A DNA stretch of 64,000 nucleotides. It comes from Xylaria sp. FL1777 (lineage: Eukaryota > Ascomycota > Sordariomycetes > Xylariales > Xylariaceae). The notes under the pieces are model-generated. The model worked only from the letters and a program-made list of their open reading frames with translations, was not told the origin of the DNA and did no database searches. Positions 1 to 9,475 of this stretch are shown here, in pieces (the first letter of the stretch is position 1; each line of letters begins with the position of its first letter). The DNA lies in the NCBI GenBank assembly GCA_022578965.1, contig MU400545.1, forward strand, positions 186,001-250,000, given 5' to 3'. The position numbers and the translations under genes are program-made.

Positions 1-409
1 GCGTCGGCCGCCTGTGTCTTCCGCCGCGCGGAAGTAAATGGTGTTGCAGGCGCCGACTTCGCGGCACTCTTCCGTCATCTCGTCCAGATGCTTCATTATA
101 GCTATCTTGTTAGGCATTGTGACAGACGCGCCTGGGTTCTATGTTAGTAGTCACTCTGACATACAGGACATGGTGTTTTTTGAAGGACATACCGAAGCAG
201 TTGGGATCTTGGAGTAGTTTCAAGAAATTAGGGATATCGGCGGAATCGAGACGGAACTGCTCCCATGACCAACCTAAGTCGTTGAATATCGTCTGGTGGA
301 ATATTGGCGACATGGATGCTGCGATCTTCTGGCCGAAGAGATAGCCATGGCGTTCGACCACCGCTTTATGCGGCGATTGGTCCGTACTGGCGACGGTAAC
401 GGCACTCAT
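1..409 (-). CDS. qutB: quinate/shikimate dehydrogenase, partial (N-terminal part)
   Basis: This is the N-terminal part of a shikimate dehydrogenase-family enzyme, which in this cluster is expected to oxidise quinate and shikimate with NAD (the QutB/Qa-3 role). Exon 1 runs 409 to 193 and exon 2 runs 131 off the left edge. The 61 bp intron (132-192) has a GTATGT donor, an ACTAAC branch site and a CCCAG acceptor. The substrate-binding motif SMSPIFH is in exon 1. Splicing restores the family motif GASVTMPNK, whose lysine is the catalytic residue; the usual PHK reads PNK here. It is followed by an ACNTI motif. The NAD-binding Rossmann domain lies outside the window. I start at the methionine at 409 because the 26 codons upstream do not look like protein. 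The gene diverges from the quinate permease across about 1.2 kb. The family call is secure; quinate rather than shikimate preference is inferred from the cluster. Confidence 0.85.
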
Positions 410-1598
410 GTTCACAGAATTGTGATCTGTCAACAGGAAACAAACTACTTGGAGAGATGAAAAGGCGGGATTCTTTAAATTAGTCAAGTTACCAAATTAT
501 TAAAGATAATTATTAACACATGAAATAAACAGTGTCTGCATAGAAACACGAAGCATTCCACAACAGGCCAAGTCTCTCCCTTTAGTTATCTTTAGCCAAC
601 TATCTTGATATGACGGGGAGATGGCAGATTTCCGTGTCTGAATATAGAACCAGAAGTGCCGGCGCCGATCTAATCCACAGAGTCGGTGACCTGGGGTTTG
701 CCCCCGCATCCGACGATAGGTTGGATAAGCCAGCCATCACACCCAGAATGGTGGATATGATCTCATCCGGCTCGAATGGCTGCAGCATATGTCTGGGAAA
801 TATAGAACGGTTAATTGAAGCAGCATCCACCGAAAAGAGGCCAAATAGAAGTGAAATAATCTATCAACTAGGTTAGTGTGTGGCATCCGGAGTCGGGGAA
901 TGGAAGAGTCATGTCCCCCAGGAACCAATCCCTTGGCAGTCCCAACTGGCCGTGTAAATCTTTATCCCCCCCTACCAGCCTACCTTGATCCTGGGTCTGT
1001 TGGCGCGAGTATCCTTGCACACCCACCGTCACGGGGAACACCTGGACCGCCGCCATCTTCATGAGGAAATGCAACCGGTCTGCCACGAGTTGGCACGCTC
1101 TTGGCTCGGGCTGCACTTACACTCGGCTAGGATGATGCCAAAAGCATTTATGTTCCCAAAAGCCTGCCCTAGTCTCTCACCCCGGCTCAGGTGAGTACGC
1201 TAGCTAATAGTGTAGTATAGCCTGAACCTACTATATTCTGTCAGAGGTTGGTCCCTGTGAATGACTGTGGGAAGTACGTTCAGCCACGCCGTATTACTCT
1301 GGTATCGCATGTTGTCGACGCGTCCTATACAAGGGGCAAGATCATGCTCCTCTGGCCAACAACGTCAGTTCAGCTAGCTGGGATACTCGCTACCCCAGAT
1401 CTCATCCCCAACTTCGTTGGCTAATAAATACTCTGGGGCCCCGGATATCTCGCTGCATATAAGTATAACACGCCCTACAGCCGACCTTATCATCAAATCT
1501 CCCCTGTCTAATCATCACCAACAGAACCTACGGTCTCATAGTTGACTGTCAACGTAGTCCGGCCTCAACTTGATAGGCCTTGTTCACTGACAGACACC
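410..1598. promoter_or_regulatory. divergent intergenic region of dehydrogenase and permease genes
   Basis: This 1.2 kb spacer separates the divergent starts of the quinate dehydrogenase and the quinate permease and holds no convincing gene. It contains a QA-1F-like activator site at 952-967 and a GGATAA half site at 723-728. A TATA-like run (CATATAAGTATAA, from about 1456) lies some 140 bp before the permease start. Small open frames inside it look like chance frames. Confidence 0.6.
952..967 (+). promoter_or_regulatory. candidate quinate activator (QA-1F/QutA) binding site
   Basis: The 16-mer GTGTAAATCTTTATCC matches 14 of 16 positions of the Neurospora QA-1F consensus as I recall it (GGRTAARYRYTTATCC). 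It lies between two divergent qut structural genes, where an upstream activating site is expected. The site is assigned by eye and is not proven to bind. Confidence 0.55.
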
Positions 1599-3352
1599 AT
1601 GGGGATTCTCGCTCTCAACGAGGATAGGCCGACGCCTAAGGCCGTCTACAACTGGAGAGTATATGTCAGTGCTGCCGTTGCATCGTTTGCATCATGCGTG
1701 ATCGGCTACGACTCAGCCTTCATCGGCACAACTCTAGCCTTGCCCTCTTTCGTCAACGAGTTTCGATTAAACGAGATCCCGCCGGCGGAGAAAGCCCTGA
1801 TCTCAGCCAACATCGTCTCTCTCTACCAGGCGGGCGCGTTCTTCGGGAGCTTTTTCGCCTACGTCTCCACCTACTTCGTGGGTCGTCGGAAGTCGCTCTT
1901 CGTTTTCACCATCATATTCATCCTCGGAGCTGGTCTGATGCTTGGGGCCAATGCCGAGAGAGGCCTGGGACTCATCTATGGTGGTCGTGTCCTCGCCGGC
2001 GTCGGTGTTGGCGCTTGCTCGATGATCGTGCCCATCTATATCTCCGAGCTCTCGCCTCCGGCTATTCGAGGACGACTCGTTGGTCTTTACGAGCTGGGGT
2101 GGCAGAGTGGTGGCCTGGTGGGCTTCTGGATCAACTATGGCGTCAACTTACACGTGCCTCCTACCCATAGCCAGTGGCTAATTCCGTTCGCCGTGCAACT
2201 CATCCCGGGTGGTCTACTCTTCCTGGGTTCTTTGTGGATTAAGGAGTCACCGAGATGGCTCATGGCCAATGGCAAACGAGAGCAGGGCATATCGAACCTC
2301 TGCTGGATTCGCAACCTCCCTGAGAGTGACATCTACATCACCGAGGAAATTAGTTTCATCGACGAAGATATAGAAAGGTACCGACGGGAAGTCGGTGCTG
2401 GATTTTGGAAGCCTTTCGCCGCTCTCAAGACCTCAAGAGTGCAGTGGCGGTTCTTCCTTGGCAGTGGTATGTTCACTTTGCTCCCTACGAATTCGATAGG
2501 ATATTTGCTAACCATTTGTAATTCACAGCATTATTCTTCTGGCAGAATGGCTCCGGCATCAATGCAATCAACTACTATTCCCCAACCGTGTTCTCAAGCT
2601 TGGGCATCACAGGAACAAACACGGGCTTCCTCACAACGGGTCTTTTTGGAGTCGTCAAAACAATTCTCACAATTGTCTGGCTGCTATGGTTGATCGATCA
2701 CTTCGGACGGCGGAATCTTCTTATGTACGGTGCTGCGGGTGGCTCTATTTGCATGTGGATTATCGGAACTTATATTAAGATTGCTGATCCAGCGAACCAT
2801 CCTACCGACAATCCTCCACCGGCCGGTATCGCTGCCATCTTTTTTTTCTATCTGTGGACGGCTTTCTACACACCTTCTTGGAATGGAACTCCGTGGGTCT
2901 TGAACTCGGAGATGTTCGACCAAAATACAAGGTCAGTATTTAAGAAACGACCATCACTCCCCGAGCCCGAGAGTCCAATTACTAACACGGATGACAGATC
3001 TTTGGGTCAGGCATCTGCCGCTGCAAGCAATTGGCTCTACAATTTCTTAATCTCACGATTTACACCTCAGCTCTTCACCGCCCTAGGCTACGGTGTCTAC
3101 TACTTCTTCGCCTCGCTCATGGTTCTGTCTATCATTTTCGTGTTCTTTCTTATTCCCGAGACAAAGGGTGTACCGCTGGAGGCTATGGACCGGCTATTCC
3201 GGGAGCGTCCCGTATGGAGAGCCCATGGGAAAGTCATGGAGGTTTTGCGGGAACAGGACGATGAGTGGAGGCAAAACCTTGATGGGGCGGATCTTTCCCA
3301 AGACACTAAGTTAGACGCTACGTTTGAACAACGTGAAAATGCCTTAGTTTAA
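1599..3352 (+). CDS. qutD: quinate permease (MFS sugar-porter family)
   Basis: This is a plasma-membrane proton symporter that imports quinate, of the QutD/Qa-y type. The exons are 1599-2466, 2529-2931 and 2998-3352, encoding 541 aa, close to the roughly 535 aa of known quinate permeases. It shows the sugar-porter signatures VGRRKSL, KESPRWL, IDHFGRRN and IPETKGVPLEAMDRLF. The N-terminal start ALNEDRPTPKAVYNWRVY resembles known quinate permeases strongly. Intron 1 (62 bp) has GTATGT and CACAG ends; its removal restores the FFWQNGSGINAINYYSP core. Intron 2 (66 bp) has a GTCAGT donor and a CTAAC branch site. It contains no stop and is a multiple of three, so retaining it would keep the frame. 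I start at the ATG in CACCATGG at 1599 rather than at in-frame upstream codons. It diverges from the dehydrogenase gene and is likely induced by the cluster activator. Confidence 0.93.
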
Positions 3353-3994
3353 TGGACTTGGCGTCCAAGCGAGAATACTACGGTGTGTAGCGGAAAGTCC
3401 TGCTTGTTTACATAGTATAGTTGTATTGACCACGGGAAGGGAAATTTATCTACCCTGTATATTATTCGTTGCTTGTATTCCTCGTGCGCCTTGTTTGCTT
3501 CAAACAGACGGACGTTGTACTGTTATACTTGTCACACATCATTATGCACGGAGATCGGATATCTCGTTTCGATCTCTCACGTCTCACCGCGATCCATGTC
3601 CTGGCGTGACTATGTCGAGTGACACAACATATCGGGCCCTACCAATGTTCGGGTCTATCGTTATGGTACAGGCGGATCTGTAAAGTCGTTGCCCGTAACT
3701 TTTCTCTTTCAACAAAAAAATTATGAACAGCGCATCAATGACCAGTCTCGAGGGGCACAGAAAGAATGGGCCAAAGTCGCGTCGTGGACAACTTGCGTGA
3801 GTGTCAGTACTTTAAGCGAAATGGCCTATGAAGGTACAGAACTTCGGAGATAGAACCTTTGTTTCCGCAAAGTGATGAGCTTATTCAAGAGGAAGATGAA
3901 TTGTTAGACCTAAACTTATTGCGCCTTCAGAACGCCGAGCATCGCTATCTTATGAATGAGAAGCAGGAAAAAAAAGGAGAGGCTATAAGTGAGA
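3353..3994. other. intergenic, convergent 3' ends
   Basis: This stretch lies between the convergent 3' ends of the quinate permease and the dehydroshikimate dehydratase. It should hold the two 3' untranslated regions. I see no gene or repeat in it; small open frames lack any protein-like character. Confidence 0.5.
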
Positions 3995-5056
3995 TTATAG
4001 TGACGCCGTCATCCTCCCAATTTCGCTAGGAGTCTCTTCGATTTTTAATTTCATGTCCCTAACAAGCTTCGCCCAAGAGGCGGCGCCTCGACTGGCCAGC
4101 TCCATGGGCACCACCGCGTCTGTATCCGCCATCCTTCTGTGAAATAGTTCCAGACTCACCCAACCCTCAAACCCCAACCCATGAAATATTGCTCGGCAGA
4201 TCTCTGTGACAGGTAGATATGCACCGCGCTCCTTTTCACCGTAGAATAACCGGCAGTTCCGAGACCAGCTCATGCGAGCAGTCTGCTCAGGGTTGTAGAA
4301 TTGGTGGCCTTCTACCAATGGCGTGGCTAGCCGCTCGGCATCAACGACCTGGACGTAAAACACCTTTTTGACATCCACGGTAGCGAGAAGACCGGCAATA
4401 CAATCTCGAACCGCCTCGTCGCAATTCGGTGTCCGACCGGAAGTTGCAGCTGGATCCGCGTAGATGCGGCCAGCGATGTTAAACGTGTCGAGGCAGAGAC
4501 CGAAGTTCGGCCTGTCGACGGCCTGCACAATGTCCCAACTCTGTTCCCATGTGTTGTACCTGGTGCCGAAGCAGAGTGCCTCGTATACAAACCGGATCGG
4601 GGGTGTTTGTTGCAAGCCCATATCCGCGACCTTCTGGAGATCGGTCACGGCCAAATTCATGTCCTCTGATATTTCCGAGGCCGGCCCAAAACTCGATGGG
4701 ATTTGCACCATGTCGGTACGTAGAGCACGTGCTAGCTGAAACCAAAACTCCAGCTTCTCTATCCTCTTGAGATGTTCTTGGCGGTCGACCAACCCCTCAT
4801 AGTGCGCGAAGGGCTGCAGGCATAAGATGGTGATCCCTCTCTCCTGGCAAAGTCGACGAATGATTCTTGCGGCCTCGAGCTCGTTTGATGGAGTATTACC
4901 CCCTGGGAGCTGTTTCGCAATGTCGGCGAGATCTTCGTGAAATAGCTCGATCCCCCGATATCCATACATGCGAGCCATGTCAAGCTTGTGAACAAACGAG
5001 TGGCCTGCATAGCAACGGCCAAGTGACATAGACGTTATGGCTAAACGGCAAGGCAT
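3995..5056 (-). CDS. qutC: 3-dehydroshikimate dehydratase
   Basis: This enzyme converts 3-dehydroshikimate to protocatechuate, the committed aromatising step of fungal quinate breakdown (QutC/Qa-4). It is an intronless frame of 353 aa from the methionine at 5056. An in-frame methionine at 5071 would add five residues; the later one begins the conserved PCRLAITSMSLGR. It has the xylose-isomerase-like TIM-barrel fold. Numbered from the upstream methionine, likely metal-binding positions are E164 (YEALCFG), D195 (CLDTFNIAGR), Q241 (YVQVVDAERL) and E308 (SLELFHRR). It converges with the permease gene and reads from the same direction as the activator gene about 1.1 kb upstream. A weak activator-like site lies about 160 bp upstream. 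Confidence 0.92.
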   Translation of the reverse strand: MPCRLAITSMSLGRCYAGHSFVHKLDMARMYGYRGIELFHEDLADIAKQLPGGNTPSNELEAARIIRRLCQERGITILCLQPFAHYEGLVDRQEHLKRIEKLEFWFQLARALRTDMVQIPSSFGPASEISEDMNLAVTDLQKVADMGLQQTPPIRFVYEALCFGTRYNTWEQSWDIVQAVDRPNFGLCLDTFNIAGRIYADPAATSGRTPNCDEAVRDCIAGLLATVDVKKVFYVQVVDAERLATPLVEGHQFYNPEQTARMSWSRNCRLFYGEKERGAYLPVTEICRAIFHGLGFEGWVSLELFHRRMADTDAVVPMELASRGAASWAKLVRDMKLKIEETPSEIGRMTASL

Positions 5057-6161
5057 TTTGAAGTGAGACAACGGGAAAGGTATTTGAATAAGGATTTGAA
5101 AGGTTGTTCACGAGGATTTCAAGAAGACGCTCAAGGGAATGAAAATGCCGTAGCTAGGGGGGCACGAGCCGTTATAAGGTACGGGTCCGAAGATCTCAAT
5201 AATGACAGAGATGGATAAAGGGATACCTTTAACGAATCTATAGGAAAACAATACCGTATTAAGACAAACAAAGTCTGGTGTCGCGAACGATCGGCTCGCT
5301 GCGCCTAGATAGTACCTTATGCATCTCTCCTTGCGGACCTCACGGGCGTTAACGTAAATTCGGGCGTAGGTCTACAAGGGAGTTAGGCATATATGAAATA
5401 CTATATATGTCGCAGCTATCCGCCACTGCTAGATCATACAGTACCATCCTCCACAGTTCCATATCGTAGATACCTAACTGCGTTTGACCCAGCCGCGGTT
5501 AACCGCAGTTGAGATGCTTCTAGTACAGTACGACGTCGTTGGTCACCAGGAAGCCGACGTCATGAATAAGGTTCATCCGTTTGCCAAGCCTGGTCATACC
5601 AAAGGAAGAGTGTTCAGCCGGGATCGGCCGAGTGCGTCTCCGGCCGGGGATTACCTTTTAACCTTGTCATATTTCCCCTTTGGCGTGCAACTGTGCGACG
5701 GGATTGGGATAGTTTTCTCATTTGGTTGTTTGTAGGTGTATAAATTCTACGCATTGCTGCATTATTCTGTCGTGTAGATACACTGTTTCGCTAGCTAGGG
5801 CTTCAACATGTAAAGCGAAACGGGAAATTAGGCGTGCCAATCATAACAATGTGTCTTAGAGTGAGCTTAGGACGGAGCAGACGAAACCCAACTTTTTGAA
5901 AAAGAGAGCCGGATAGCCTAGGCCCATACTTACATCATGTGTAATTAGTTGGGTGCCTGTTAATATGTAATAGGTACTGTTGCTGGGCCATATCCACGAA
6001 AGGGACCTAGGGCCCCTATCAGCCCGGAGGTTATTTTCTGGCGATGAATCAAACAACCAATAATCATACAGATACTATACAGTATAAATCTGTAACCGGT
6101 AGGATTAGGTAGATTGCTGAGATCCAGGTGTATGGTATCGATAAATATATCTTTTTTTTTC
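5057..6161. other. upstream region of dehydroshikimate dehydratase
   Basis: This is the promoter side of qutC and the 3' side of the activator gene. It holds a degenerate activator-like site at 5213-5228 and a perfect 12 bp palindrome at 5495-5506. No gene is recognised in it. Confidence 0.5.
5213..5228 (-). promoter_or_regulatory. weak candidate activator site upstream of qutC
   Basis: Read on the minus strand, AGGTATCCCTTTATCC matches about 12 of 16 positions of the recalled QA-1F consensus, with a full TTATCC half site. It lies about 160 bp before the qutC start. The match is weak and depends on position for support. Confidence 0.3.
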
Positions 6162-8561
6162 TCAAGAAAAGCCCATGAACTCGTGAGAAAATACGTCGGC
6201 AAGATTGGTTCCGGGTCTTAATCCCAAATTTGCCATGAATTGAGTTTCCGACTCTGGCATGCTTGTGCGCTCAATAGACGCAATGTCGTCTAGAATGCTG
6301 TCGTAATCAAGTGCTGCACTATGGAAAGTTGGCCGCCCGGTCTCTGGAGGGTGTAGCGACGGTGATATTGTGAGTGTGTCTACATCCTCAAATTCGCCAA
6401 TGGCAGTAGACTGCCCATTCAGATGGAGCGTGTTAGCTTCGGAGGGTGGCAGATGGTTGTTGGCAAGTTCTGACATTTTTGGGGTAGGCTCTTGGGTATA
6501 TAACATCCCCATATGAGTAGAGCCATGGTTGACATCGGTGCTGGGATGAAGCAAAGCGGTAGTCGAAAGTTGCTGCTGCGAATGCGCATGGGGAACCATC
6601 CCGAACGCATAATGTGTAGGCTGAATATCTTCAACTCCTGTGCCCGATTCATAATTCTGGGTCGGTTTTATCCAAACTGATTCAATGGCGTTCTCAATTT
6701 GTTTCCACCGGCCCCTCTCTTCCCTTGTAAGGGAATCGTTCTTTGGTAGTTGATCGACTAGCTGCATGTATACGGGGAGTAAAGGAGATAACCCACATAC
6801 GCCGAAGTTGTTCATGTAGCTTTCAGCGCAACTGAGCGCCGCACGATGCAAGTAGGGGAGTTCCTGGCATGCGTCTGATACATATAGATACGCAAGACGC
6901 AAGAGATGGATAGATGGAAGCTGGCCCGTCATGTATTCGCCAGTCAAAATACAGCTCGATAAAGATGTTTGTGCACCACATTGACTGACTGCGTTGTGAA
7001 GCGTGTTCAATAATACATCTCCGGATTGCAGGGAGCTTTCATGGCTACCCCAGAGTCTGCGGGAAAGGACGAGATGAATTCTATGGAGGATACCGAATGA
7101 ACTGATTGAATGTGAAGGCATTCGTGAGAGTCGCGCGTCCTGTTTCGAATAGCCAAAATCAGAACAAGGCATCCAAGGCTGCCACTCATCTAGATCATTA
7201 TCGAGGCGAGGCAGGTTTATATGAGCCATACTAGACCTGAGATGCGGTGGGAGACCCAATCTCGCGGAAAGAAGGGTGTCTAGAATAAAGCATCCCATGT
7301 AAGTGTGGGTAGATTGTTTGTGTTGTGTCGAGGCCAAGTCCTCATGCAGTCTTAATGAGAGTGCAACCCGGCTTGCCATCCCTATCAACAGCCACGCAGC
7401 CCTGAGGCCATTGCAGGCTATATTGACGAGGGTAAGTAGCAAGAGCGCATTAATATGACGAGCCTCAAAATAACCATCTTCGGCAGGTATTAGGTTGCGA
7501 GCTATACGATAGATTTCTCTTGGTTCTATGTACGTGGGATTTGTAAGTGCCTCTTGGACACTTTTGCTTGCTCTGCTAGCAGTTTCTTGGTAAGAGGCCA
7601 GCGCCAACGCCGCCCAGAACTCAGCGTGTCCAGCAGAGCCCGGGGCATTACGGGAAATAAGCAGCCCCTCATTTGGGTAGGAATACCCCGTCTTTAGGAG
7701 TTCGTGCTTTTCGAGTATCGGAAACCAAATATGGGTATATGAGAAATATATGTCAAGGAGACGCCAGTGGTTGGAAGGGAGAGTCACGGTGTTTGGCGGT
7801 GGTGGCAGCTGGAGAGGAGACTGAAAGTTAGATGGGCTTTTAAGCAGGTTCGCACTACTAGATTTAGGCGTGTTAAGATCGCCGTGCCATTGAGCCCTCT
7901 GTTGAGTTCTGTCTGGTACGTCGCCCTCGATCTTCAGGGGGTCTGCCGGTTCCAAAGTACTCGACGTGGACTTCGTGTCATGTGTTTCTTTCTCGGGTCC
8001 ATCGTCGTCAGATTCCTCTCCTGGCGTCGAATCATTCACTGATCGCACAGATGCGGCATCTCCCGATAACACGCGCTCGATTTCTGTGTGAACGGTACTC
8101 TTCCTCCATCGACGATGAAGACGAGTGCCAGCCGAGATATCCTTCCCAGCTAGTAACAGCCGTCCCTGGCCGCCTTCATGTGTGAGAAGGCCATGGAGGG
8201 CATTTTCTGATTCGGGTATCTTGTCGAATATCCAGCCGAGAGCTATCTCTAGTGTCCTGATATATCCAGTCTGGACACCACGCTTCTTCTTTGGTTCTTC
8301 CCAACTGCATTGTCGATTTTGGGATGCGCAAGGGAAGCAGAGGGGCTGGATGCCGTCGCATTTCTCACGCGCAGCTCGACATTGGTCGCATGCTCGCGAG
8401 ACGCGTTGTCGTTTCGGTGCTGGCTCGCTTGCCGGGCGGTCGGCAACACTTTTACTCCTTGTCTCCTCCGTGCCATTTTGTCGCTTCCCACCCATGTCTA
8501 CGCGTCTTCCACCCGCTTCAGGCTTTGGTGCCTCATATGTCGTCTCGTCAGGACCCTGCAC
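6162..8561 (-). CDS. qutA: quinate pathway transcription activator (Zn2Cys6)
   Basis: This is the pathway activator of the QutA/Qa-1F type, a nuclear zinc-cluster protein of 799 aa in one open frame. The binuclear cluster uses C58, C61, C68, C75, C78 and C85 (spacing 2-6-6-2-6), preceded by a basic stretch PKRQRVSRACDQC. The following KKKRGVQTGYIRTLE segment is typical of quinate activators. A fungal-specific transcription factor domain follows from about residue 265 (NHWRLLDIYFSYTHIWFPI). It diverges from the repressor gene across 914 bp that contains a nearly perfect activator site, which suggests autoregulation. Family knowledge: the activator is held inactive by the repressor until quinate is present. 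Zinc-cluster identity is certain; the QutA role rests on the linker motif and on context. Confidence 0.9.
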   Translation of the reverse strand: MQGPDETTYEAPKPEAGGRRVDMGGKRQNGTEETRSKSVADRPASEPAPKRQRVSRACDQCRAAREKCDGIQPLCFPCASQNRQCSWEEPKKKRGVQTGYIRTLEIALGWIFDKIPESENALHGLLTHEGGQGRLLLAGKDISAGTRLHRRWRKSTVHTEIERVLSGDAASVRSVNDSTPGEESDDDGPEKETHDTKSTSSTLEPADPLKIEGDVPDRTQQRAQWHGDLNTPKSSSANLLKSPSNFQSPLQLPPPPNTVTLPSNHWRLLDIYFSYTHIWFPILEKHELLKTGYSYPNEGLLISRNAPGSAGHAEFWAALALASYQETASRASKSVQEALTNPTYIEPREIYRIARNLIPAEDGYFEARHINALLLLTLVNIACNGLRAAWLLIGMASRVALSLRLHEDLASTQHKQSTHTYMGCFILDTLLSARLGLPPHLRSSMAHINLPRLDNDLDEWQPWMPCSDFGYSKQDARLSRMPSHSISSFGILHRIHLVLSRRLWGSHESSLQSGDVLLNTLHNAVSQCGAQTSLSSCILTGEYMTGQLPSIHLLRLAYLYVSDACQELPYLHRAALSCAESYMNNFGVCGLSPLLPVYMQLVDQLPKNDSLTREERGRWKQIENAIESVWIKPTQNYESGTGVEDIQPTHYAFGMVPHAHSQQQLSTTALLHPSTDVNHGSTHMGMLYTQEPTPKMSELANNHLPPSEANTLHLNGQSTAIGEFEDVDTLTISPSLHPPETGRPTFHSAALDYDSILDDIASIERTSMPESETQFMANLGLRPGTNLADVFSHEFMGFS

Positions 8562-9475
8562 GAAACATGCGCGTTCATCTTCCGGACATACGATACCCAG
8601 GCCCGGTGCTCATGCTCTATGCTGGTTCCATGCGCTCCTCAAATCCATTTTCTGGCTGGTAACCTAGCACCAGAGTATATTTCCATGTCCCGACACATAG
8701 GCTACACACGTAGGGTACCTATCCTGTGGAGGCAGATTGCAACCTCAAATTACCAATTGGTTTGCGACGCTGTTCAGTGGGGAAATCTGGGGAAGCCAGT
8801 GTGCGGAGAAGTTCTTGGCTACAATAGCCTCCTGGATAAATACTCATCCAGGCTGAATATTCCTTTCCCCCCATCCCCTATCTAGCGTAGTGTAGCGCCT
8901 GGGATGCCATGTCATTGCGCGTCATAGGACATAGGTAGGTAGTACCCAACCCAACCCTCCATCCTCTGTGTAAGCGCATACCCTATCCCAGTGCAACAAA
9001 CCCACTGATACTACAATGAGCGTCGATGGGGATAGATACCACGACTGTGCTACACTATCTACATACTTACAGCAGGCTAATTAGGTACCTAATGTAGCCT
9101 TGGCTATCAAAGAACCGCCCCATTGTCGGCCCATAATCATCATTCGATACAAGACGCGTGGAGTTGAAGAGACCATTTCAACATCATTGATTAACTGGCC
9201 AGGAACCCGAAGCCGTTGCTCAAGTTAGTCGGGAGACTACATATTTGTATTAAGCAACATACACTTACTGACTGCTAATCTCGTTGGGTTTGATCAGTGT
9301 AGCCGAAGGGGCAGTTGTACTTCACGTGGTTCCCGTGATCCTCTATTCTATCGTTTCCTGTTTCTTATGCCGCGGTGAGAGAAGCGCAGATCACCCGTTA
9401 CGCACAGCAAGCGATGAAATTATGGGATGCCGACAATAACATTGATTTATCGATTATTTTTTTGAAGGCGAAGAA
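8562..9475. promoter_or_regulatory. divergent promoter of activator and repressor genes
   Basis: This 914 bp spacer separates the divergent regulator genes. It holds the 15-of-16 activator site at 8834-8849, about 270 bp before the activator start, and several TAGGTA/TACCTA motifs near 8935 and 9085. No gene is seen in it. Confidence 0.6.
8834..8849 (+). promoter_or_regulatory. near-perfect quinate activator binding site
   Basis: The 16-mer GGATAAATACTCATCC differs from the recalled QA-1F consensus GGRTAARYRYTTATCC at one position only. It sits between the divergent activator and repressor genes. This fits autoregulation of the activator, known for Neurospora qa-1F, and may also drive the repressor. 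Confidence 0.7.

Noticed and set aside
2588..3352. Reading the second half of the permease through its second intron as one exon
   Set aside because: The intron has donor, CTAAC branch site and acceptor, and its removal restores the conserved join NTRSLGQA; read-through would insert 22 odd residues.
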